A stretch of DNA of 64,000 nucleotides from CAZNOG01 sp964574635 (GTDB taxonomy: Bacteria; Bacteroidota; Bacteroidia; Flavobacteriales_D; Cryomorphaceae). Each line of letters begins with the position of its first letter. The first letter of the stretch is position 1. Below, piece by piece: positions 55,201 through 61,800 of the stretch. A model generated the notes under the pieces. The model was not told where the DNA came from. It did no database searches and saw only the letters and a program-made list of their open reading frames with translations. The position numbers were made by a program, and so were the translations under genes. Location of the stretch: contig CAZNOG010000011.1 of NCBI GenBank assembly GCA_964574635.1, positions 53,415-117,414 on the forward strand, written 5' to 3'.

Positions 55201-58200
55201 GATCAAGAATTTCGGGATCAATACCAATATTGAACTCAACAAACTTTTTTTGGACAATTCGTCCGGAAATGGCCCGGAGGTTAGGGCGGCAAGCAGCCTT
55301 ATTCTCAAAGATACCTTGAGCATAGACGCAGGTGCGTCATATCTCGCAGGAAATTTCCCCGTAACTCTGAAGGGAGACTTCCACAATGATGGATCGATCT
55401 CCTTCGCAACACAAAATAATGCAGTGCTCACCTTGGATCATCCGGGAATCGCCACGGTATCGGGGGGAGGTGATTTTATCCTAAACGATTTGGTTCGAAC
55501 CGGTGGAAGTTCGGGGGAGACCGTAGTAGACGCCGAATTAATTGTAAACCGCGATCTCACTTCCGACGGTGGAGAAATGAGTTTCGGCAGCCATTCTATT
55601 ACGGTACTCAGAAATGCCATGATAGACGGTACGATGAATTTTGATGTGGGAAGCGAAGGTTTGGTGATGCAGGGTACATCCGCACAAGTACTAAACCGTT
55701 CCGGACCGGGTGAAACGGTGATTGACATTCTTACCATAAATAGTCCAAACAGTACCGGAGTGAACATGAACCCATCCGGGGCGGGTTTTGAATTAGTAAT
55801 AAACAAGGAGTTGAGAATGTCTCGCGGAGTATTCGGCTTGCAGGGAAACTTGCTCATACTCGGAGAAGACTGCGAAATAACCCCACTGAATGCGTTCTCT
55901 AATTCCAACATGATCAACACATTTGGATCTCTTTCAAATCATGGAATCCGCAAGCATTTCCCCGCAGGGTACAATACGGACGTGACTTTGCCCATTGGCG
56001 TCACTCAAGGTTCGAACCGTTATACCCCGGTGCACTTTTGGTTCGATCCGCTGGAAGGTGACAACACCGGAGCCGAACCAAGCAGCTACTTGATTACCGT
56101 TACGCCTGTGTACCACGAAATAATTGAGTTGCCCGCCAAAGAGGATTCTGTGCTCAGCATGTATTTCACCTTGGATGCCGATGTGATAAGCAATGTGCGC
56201 ATGAATGTTGCATTCCAGTACGATCAAGTTTTTGTTCCCGTGGACGCATTGGAGCCGGATTATATCGCTGCTCGCGTTTACAGCACGGAAACCCAAGACT
56301 TTGTAAATAAAATATTGGGAGAGGACGCGGTGGATGAGCTGGGTAATATCATCCCCTTCAGGTATTACGATCAGGGAAAAGAAGCGATTTCGGGGCATTA
56401 TTTTGCCGGGGTCAATACGGCCATACCCGATTTCATACCCACGTATTCTACCATCAACGGTGGAGGAGACGTGCTGGATGAAGTGTACAGTCCCGAGGTG
56501 CCGGGAGGTGGAGCTCCAAGTGGTGCCCGTGTCAATATTGTCGGAGACCACGAATTGACTTTCGATGTGAACAGCATCAGCTTCTATCGAACCGATATCG
56601 CCGAGAATGCCACACTTACGATCGACGGAACTTCCATGCACCGCTTGGGTATGGTTACGGGCACCGGAACCATAAAACTCCGTGGAACGGGAAATTTGCC
56701 GAACGGAAATTACCAGAACTTTTTCCATTGCTTCGGAGGAAAATTGATATACGAAGGCCAAGACAATGATGAATTCGAAATATTGAGTAATCTGCCCATC
56801 GTTCGAAAAGTGGACGTTGTCGGACATCCGGGCAGTGTTTTGACCGTTTCGAACAACAATGTGAGTGTTTGCGAGATCCTAACCGTTGACGGGCCGACAT
56901 TGCTGGGTGCCAACAATACGGACATGACCATCATGGGCGACCTGATCGTATCATCCGGTCAGTACGACTTGAGACAGGGTGATATTTTGGTGAAGGGCGA
57001 TGTCAAGATCGAGGGAACCGGAAGCATCGTTTCGGGCAACATGGGGACATCGATTTTTGAGAATAATCTCGAATTGTCCGGTGCCGAATTTGGGTTGGGG
57101 TCCTTCTTGAGGTCCACTACGGTAATGGGCGATATTATCAAAACTTCGGGTGTGATCAATAACGGTATCGGAGGAGCTGCACTGGTGATGAACGGACTCG
57201 TTCCGCAAACCATTGACGGGGATTTTACCGGTGCTTCCCGTATCCCGTCCCTTACCATCAGCAACCCGCATGGAGTCACATTGCTGGATAATGTGGAGAT
57301 TACCGATACCCTTCGCCTGACTGACGGATTGATTCACACCGACCAATCCGGCATGATTGTCTTAGGGAATGACGGTGTGGATGTGGTGCCCGTAGGCGGC
57401 ACAAAAGATTCGTTCGTGAACGGGCCGATGAGATGGCAACTCAATGCCGGCTCAACGGAAAGGGTATTTCCGGTGGGGGATCTTCGGGAACCGCTTTTGC
57501 AAAATTGGTATCGCCCCGTGAATATTACCTCCAGGAGCGGAAATGGCTTGTGGGAGGTGCAGTATTACGCCGAAAAGGCAACAGAAAACCCTTCCATTGA
57601 ATCACTTGCCATTGCATCACCCAACGTAGAAACCATAAGCGTTCAAGAGCATTGGCGTGTGAACCGAGTGACGGGTTCGGGCACTGCACGAGTGGGTTTG
57701 AGCTGGGGCGATGGCTCCGCAGTTCTCGACGAGTTCACGACGGAATTCCCGGGATTTTACGAATCACTTGTGGTAATGGAATACAATGAGGGGGGCCAAT
57801 ACTGGGAATCCCGAGGAGGCGGGACTTTCAATTACAACGCGGCGGCCGGACAAGGATCTTTAATTGCGAATGAAGCCTCATCCTTTAGCGAGAAGTTTTT
57901 CACCCTCGGCTCAGAAGACGCCATAAACCCCTTGCCGGTGACGTGGTTGTATTTCACCGGAAGGACGGAGGACCGCAACCACATCCTTTCCTGGGCTACG
58001 GCCTCGGAGTTGAACGCCGACAGGTTCGTGGTCGAGAAATCCATCGACGGACGGGTATGGTCGCAGCTCGGAAGCGTGGACGCTTCGGGAAATTCCAATA
58101 GCGAAGTGCGGTACGAATACGTGGACGTCAATCCGCCGGCGGGGCGAGTGTACTACCGATTGAAGCAATACGATTTCGACGGCAAGCACAATCTTTCGCC

Positions 58201-58489
58201 CGATATCGTGACGCTGCAACTGCAAGTTTCCGGTGACTCGGAGTTCGACTTCGTGATTTTCCCCAACCCGACGGAATCCAAGTTTAATCTCTTGGTGGAA
58301 GATTTCGCCGATGAGGTGGCCGTGTTGTCGATTTACGACCTGAGCGGAAGAAAGGTGTACGACCGAATTTTGCACGTCATCGAATCGGGGGTGACTTCTA
58401 CGGTGGAAGTAAATCTCGATCCGGGGGTTTACGTGGTGAGGGTGATCTCGGGAGATCGGCAGAAATCAAAACCCCTGGTGGTTCGCTGA
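49289..58489 (+). CDS. Giant T9SS-secreted surface protein (3066 residues)
   Basis: The protein begins with a long signal region (RLGLSVILVGILGLGAIAQD). Residues about 55-270 form a LamG-like, concanavalin-type domain (RLVLWLDGTSVQTSG, VTQWNDKSGNNHHFV, PAVSFDGIDDRLGF). The rest, to about residue 2890, consists of repetitive beta-strand sequence full of Gly/Asn/Thr turns, probably a beta-helix or adhesin-like stalk. Three related blocks each end in a FPVG or LPIG segment (residues near 1270, 2235 and 2730). A C-terminal Ig-like region (LPVTWLYFTGRTEDRNHILS) and a T9SS type A domain (FVIFPNPTESKFNLLVEDF...GVYVVRVISG) close it. GC content in the body is visibly lower than in flanking genes. A likely adhesin or matrix protein; ligand unknown. 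Confidence 0.88.
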   Translation: MHIPCHWMMSPNLFPLFLTYGIRLGLSVILVGILGLGAIAQDAPMGYGNADGSGGQPRLVLWLDGTSVQTSGAAVTQWNDKSGNNHHFVAETEANRPTFLPTGGPGGKPAVSFDGIDDRLGFANFPLDGNAYTIYFVYKSTDDKFGMFSYATGAQAHEALIHYDNGFKQKHRALEANRPDMGGANPVNGTWDYGGLIWNRTSPVFLAQFGKNSYSQTTNAFGTHGVASGGYAVIGDIQNSVNGGYVEGDAFQGEIAEIIVYQGHVSRVFALFMRTYLWSKYGEPFKDSNTAWDRWNHFAAADAGLYDELIGIGREDFTSPLNYHSESRLRGLVIRRGDGSFANQTAHFAGWVEDAGNSIVSSDLPDGVERRWSRVWEMGSSHVASSEALISFDFGEGIGGEYPQNAENFVLLKRQNNTGEFQVVTDVLETSILDDEVVFRIPFNRINSRGWFYTIGTTNNAQSTLDGSPIRTWYCVGSNQNSHHWSQPSRWTLDGSTNPIYFNPANEIPQPGDNVVIGSGKSIHVDLDNITGMGRLVVNGTMNVSDAAAPSFAEIAGNGTIRCQGHNGEGNFPLGDSEAFADVNRGGTVEFYGSNGYTQSHPSPSGVLLFNRVKINMSDVATSVTLAADMTHNGLLEVVRGTLIIHDGSNARRTITSKGRVSLNSANSVIRVCDAPVSGSGNSFYGKHRWFFEDDLVVQHASSQLLFTNRTAPPSNYTQAETQHWIEAHFTNPTRNQQITANGTARFSRIVVNKGSDNSSILTISANGENKFELLGSHVSFDSSLPPIPNAQESSGTRTACLLVNGTLEVTDNVYVPLHPIGGNYSLSENAMIRVNGGSVSKNKGNAIVVYGRVLVSKGEMEAIGNGGFTLRDNGVVQVDGGEVTATGVRTSTFGSEHIGGLIINGGETNLIGTFGPEGAQGSYYVLSLTYPGNLFQMTGGTLRVKGPTGRGLIFINSNPQSTNVTGGTVIAEVANTSNHHRITSRAAFWDLQLIRTLDSGTNRHVLIEGGSSGTGDEQVTLAPQPLVVKGSLTIGSTNAAENNEITLNTQASPGVYMDVYIGRNLTIHNGASYIHHENTTYFDGPGNSDLDFGISSGATTKTFHNVVLNKNLPDRWARIVSNRGNTTRAMEVQGLFDIQNGYFDNQSRHLSLKGDLINRTMMGTPSGGSTGVVYVEGDDAQEITSYGGVFHNLTIDNENGVSLLNDGITVRRNLQLLDGNFFIGPNKVRIEGSAGALTGSGFGSDKCLVTDGRVSAGGLEIVYRSNTQNTTFPVGVPDGTGIKYTPAIIRATSGSLSNENYGYIRVTPVDTLLLTANISAGNPYLDFFWRVGHSEFAEVPNVSHSFYYSDADVVGNEDSLAAGRVLTDMPFERSVDSLATHKDHVNTASNIIYFNAPEEGMVMNGLGIPVANADYSAGNRLRFEGKPKVYFSRSNVVNADWNTAANWNELADFEDYDPYYAHSTNSAIQASDYPKAGDLAYIGFDPNNGKPHVYEAPLTGISASQVNFTPLQDASGNRLERYYGPSSSDLLILRPSLRMSTTSEISSVFEISGEGALILDGNVDLTHVDIGNFLAEDSSIVILNMSGPVSGLPPTVPNLFVGSVSTAAATINSNLVVRNKLEVAGNSAIWLGGDIHVHGDVQLDRYQVISAGAMIRFQNFNPSRTLEVEGDLIIKGAGSQIDLVSANTSFPMVIHRLVVHGNIIQNAPTGGIKLALGPNYDNILLELRGTGNHEFINSAGPVPLLGRIIVDKGFDTNSSFAFNSEITVHGDPSIAEKPIELLNGLLILDHENIDVTLSSLGSYPIPATAGIELGSGKVRIHGIETGLLLAGSLEINDGYFELGNTEGENNFIEYASSGIPKLYVNGGVLRVGSQIRTDLTSDNGNLDYRQTGGQVYLGVYGAPQLNRPVLRVRGSANGGSRFDHTGGTLTFVRGLNTTAEVSMDIRPQFHNVGGDAKIVIGNEDSPVGGPIKNFGINTNIELNKLFLDNSSGNGPEVRAASSLILKDTLSIDAGASYLAGNFPVTLKGDFHNDGSISFATQNNAVLTLDHPGIATVSGGGDFILNDLVRTGGSSGETVVDAELIVNRDLTSDGGEMSFGSHSITVLRNAMIDGTMNFDVGSEGLVMQGTSAQVLNRSGPGETVIDILTINSPNSTGVNMNPSGAGFELVINKELRMSRGVFGLQGNLLILGEDCEITPLNAFSNSNMINTFGSLSNHGIRKHFPAGYNTDVTLPIGVTQGSNRYTPVHFWFDPLEGDNTGAEPSSYLITVTPVYHEIIELPAKEDSVLSMYFTLDADVISNVRMNVAFQYDQVFVPVDALEPDYIAARVYSTETQDFVNKILGEDAVDELGNIIPFRYYDQGKEAISGHYFAGVNTAIPDFIPTYSTINGGGDVLDEVYSPEVPGGGAPSGARVNIVGDHELTFDVNSISFYRTDIAENATLTIDGTSMHRLGMVTGTGTIKLRGTGNLPNGNYQNFFHCFGGKLIYEGQDNDEFEILSNLPIVRKVDVVGHPGSVLTVSNNNVSVCEILTVDGPTLLGANNTDMTIMGDLIVSSGQYDLRQGDILVKGDVKIEGTGSIVSGNMGTSIFENNLELSGAEFGLGSFLRSTTVMGDIIKTSGVINNGIGGAALVMNGLVPQTIDGDFTGASRIPSLTISNPHGVTLLDNVEITDTLRLTDGLIHTDQSGMIVLGNDGVDVVPVGGTKDSFVNGPMRWQLNAGSTERVFPVGDLREPLLQNWYRPVNITSRSGNGLWEVQYYAEKATENPSIESLAIASPNVETISVQEHWRVNRVTGSGTARVGLSWGDGSAVLDEFTTEFPGFYESLVVMEYNEGGQYWESRGGGTFNYNAAAGQGSLIANEASSFSEKFFTLGSEDAINPLPVTWLYFTGRTEDRNHILSWATASELNADRFVVEKSIDGRVWSQLGSVDASGNSNSEVRYEYVDVNPPAGRVYYRLKQYDFDGKHNLSPDIVTLQLQVSGDSEFDFVIFPNPTESKFNLLVEDFADEVAVLSIYDLSGRKVYDRILHVIESGVTSTVEVNLDPGVYVVRVISGDRQKSKPLVVR

Positions 58490-58722
58490 TCCCGGATTGC
58501 GGATTGGCCCGGAAGGGCGGAACGACCCAAGAAATCGTCTTCCCTCAAGCGAACGGATATCACGAAGGGCGAAGGAACTCATACAGTCAATCTTTTCACC
58601 CACCAAGTTACGACGGTAAGATTCACGCCCGATAAAACATGGGAAAGACCCGACGCATGCCCGACGCGACCGATTTCCGTGTTGAGTTTCACTTCCTTTT
58701 GTCGTGAAACCGGTCCCGCGAG

Positions 58723-58740
58723 ACACACCCACAAAAACCC
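58723..58740 (-). repeat. Dispersed 18-bp motif, copy 4
   Basis: ACACACCCACAAAAACCC on the plus strand complements GGGTTTTTGTGGGTGTGT, one base from copy 3. It lies between the convergent giant genes. The remaining 58490-58851 gap contains the terminator at 58795-58826 and nothing else I can support. Confidence 0.55.
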
Positions 58741-58794
58741 ACCTACCGCCCTACACTTTTCGGCTCTGCGCGTCCGGGATACCGGATCAAATAA

Positions 58795-58826
58795 AATAGC
58801 CCACGATCCGAAGACCGTGGGCTATT
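58795..58826 (-). terminator. Rho-independent terminator of the repeat-rich T9SS gene
   Basis: AATAGCCCACG (58795-58805) pairs with CGTGGGCTATT (58816-58826), an 11-bp stem with a 10-base loop. On the minus strand it is followed by TTATTT. It lies 26 bases after the stop at 58852 and may also stop plus-strand transcripts of the giant gene. Confidence 0.85.
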
Positions 58827-58851
58827 GATTGGCGGGGGTTGGATGCGCGGA

Positions 58852-61800
58852 TTACCGCGCGATCATGAACTTCTCGATTTGCACGCCGCGTTCGGTGGTC
58901 AATCGGTAGAGGTAAATGCCGTTGGGCAAACCGCTTCCGTCGAATTGGAACCGGTAGGTGAGGCCCCCTTCGGCGTTGCCGTTGTACAGCGTGGCGATGT
59001 TGCGTCCGTTGAGGTCAAACACTTCCAGCACCACGGTTTCGGGTTGGGCGGCGTTGAACCACACGTTGGAAATATCCGAAGTGGGGTTGGGGCTGGACGA
59101 GAGTTCAACTCGGTTGTCCGCCGCAGCTTCGGCCTCGATGGTGTTGGGCGCCCTCAACGCAGTGGCCACGGGAACGTCGTCAGGACATCCGGACGCCAAA
59201 TCCGCATGCATGACGAAGTAAGGCTGCCCGTTGTACATGTAATTGTACCGTATGCCCGTGTCGTCACCGTCCGTCGTGCCCAAGATCACGTTCTTGTGAC
59301 CGTCTATGGCCAGAAGCAGGTGGCCGTCGGAGGTCAACGCCAATCCGGAGGCATTGTAGGTGATATGACGGATGAACTCGTTGGGTCCATTGAAGTTTAC
59401 GATTCCCAAAATGTGCGGCGCACGGGATACCATGTACACTTCACCGTCGTTGCCCACGGCCAGGTCGCCTCCCACAACGGGTGCGGGGGTGCGGTCCACT
59501 ATGCTGTGGGTTTGCGGGTTGTACGCGAAGACTTTCTGCTTGCTCTCACTGCCGACGTACAGGATTCCGTCCGGGCCGAAGGCCGCGGCGGTGAATCCGT
59601 GGGCGTTGTAATTGTAAGAGGTTTTGGGGGTGAGGTCTCCCGTTCCGGCATCCATGACACGGTAGGCGGGTTGGCCGTGCGATATCAAATAGAGCTGGTT
59701 TTCCGCCGCGTGGTAGGCGATGCTCACCGGCTCGTCTACGGAGTTCAGCAACTCAAGTTCTGCGGTACCGTTTTCGTCATTGAGGTGCATTCGGAAGATG
59801 TCCGTTCCGCCGGCGCCGTTTGCACTCGACAAGAAGTAATCGAATGCGCATTCGCCGGTTTCGGGGATGCATTCGCACCAGTCGTTGTAGGTTCCGAAGG
59901 AGCCGTCGACTTCACACGGTGTACCGGGAAGGGCGGAGCCGTTGGGTACGCCTGCGCAGTCCTCGCAAGAGGAGTTGTAGTCGGGGTCGCTTTCACCGTG
60001 TCGGCATACGCCGCAATCATCGAGGATTCCGTCTCCACCCGCTATTCCGAAGCAGTCTGCGCCGCAGGGTTCGAGTCCGGTGTTTCCTCCTACGCAGGTT
60101 CCGCAACCGTCGAGGTACGCGGTGCCGTTGACCTCGCCGTTGCAGTCCACGCAAGTGGAGTTGTAGTCGGGGTCGCTTTCACCGTGACGGCAGATGCCGC
60201 AATCGTCGAGGATTCCGTCTCCACCCGCTACGCCGAAGCAGTCTTCGCCGCAGGGTTCGAGTCCGGTGTTTCCTCCTACGCAGGTTCCGCAACCGTCGAG
60301 GTACGCGGTGCCGTTGACCTCGCCGTTGCAGTCCACGCAAGTGGAGTTGTAGTCGGGGTCGCTTTCACCGTGACGGCAGATGCCGCAATCGTCGAGGATT
60401 CCGTCTCCACCCGCTACGCCGAAGCAGTCTTCGCCGCAAGGCTCGAGTCCCGTGTTTCCTCCTACGCAGGTTCCGCAATCGTCGAAGTAGGCTGAGCCGT
60501 TGACCTCTCCGTTGCAGTCCACACAAGTGGAGTTGTAGTCGGGGTCGCTTTCACCGTGACGGCATACGCCGCAGTCGTCGAAGATTCCGTCTCCACCCGC
60601 TACGCCGAAGCAGTCTTCGCCGCAAGGCTCGAGTCCGGTGTTTCCTCCTACGCAGGTTCCGCAACCGTCGAGGTACGCGGTGCCGTTGACGTCGCCGTTG
60701 CAGTCGGTGCAAGTGGAGTTGTAGTCGGGGTCGGACGTTCCGGTCCTACACTCTCCACAATCGTCCACGATGCCGTCTCCGCCGTAGATGCCGAAGCAGT
60801 CGGGGGCGCATTCACCATCCGTGCCGGCGGTCACCACAACCGATTCCGAAGTTTCGGAGCAGTCGTCGGTGGTGGTGGCGGTCACGAAGAACTCACCGGA
60901 TTCGGTCACGGTGATGGAAGACTCGGTGGATCCGTTGCTCCACAGGTAGGAAGCAAATCCACCCGAGGCAGTAAGGGTAACCTCTCCACCGAGGCAGAAG
61001 CTCAAGTCGCCGTCGGCGCTTACGGTCAATTCGGGCACTTCTTTCACGGTCACGGCCACGCTTTCGGAGCTCACCGAACACCCGTCGGCCGTGGTGGCCT
61101 CGACGGAGTACTCGCCCGATTGGCTGACGGTAATGGAGCTTTCCGTTTCACCGGTGCTCCACAGGTAGGTGTCGAAGCCGGAAGAGGCGTTCAAGGTCAC
61201 GTCACCACCTTCACAGAAAACGGTTTGTCCCGTCGGGGTGATGGCGAGAGGGGGAATAGGGTATCCTTCGATCACTACGGTCGGGCTTGTTGCAGCGCAG
61301 GTGTTTCCATCGAAGGCGAACACGTGGTACTCACCGGGTTCATCGACCGTGACGCTTTGCGTGAAGGCGAATTCCACACCGTCTTTGTACCAGACGTATA
61401 CGGACAGCCCAGGGGTGGCCTCCAACGTGGTTTCTTCACCCGGACAAAGGGTAGTGGGCCCGTCGACCGTTGCGGTGACGTCGGGTGGTGATCCACAGAA
61501 ATCACCGAGGGTGTATGAGCCGCAATCCGAATACCGCTGGACTCGGAAGTAATAGATTCCGGGGGTTTGGATGGTGTAGGTGAGCGTGTGTTCTCCTTCG
61601 TCGAGCAATGAGGTGCCCTGGATTTGACTTCCGTTGGAATTGAGAAGTCTCAGGTAAGCTCTCAGCGTTCCCGTCAACTCGAATTTTGCTTCCAGATCGA
61701 AAGGCACTTCGTTCACTTGGATGGAATAATAATCGTTCACATCGGTGACGTTTCCCGTAAGCCAATAGCCCAAATGGCCACTATTGGTAGTGTAATTCAG

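Noticed and set aside
58825..60495. 556-codon plus-strand open frame over the 186-bp repeats
   Set aside because: It mirrors the tandem repeats of the minus-strand T9SS gene and has no signal peptide or family motif.
60031..60774. Regular repeats considered as a CRISPR array
   Set aside because: The 186-bp units are contiguous and coding, with no spacers; no cas genes are present.
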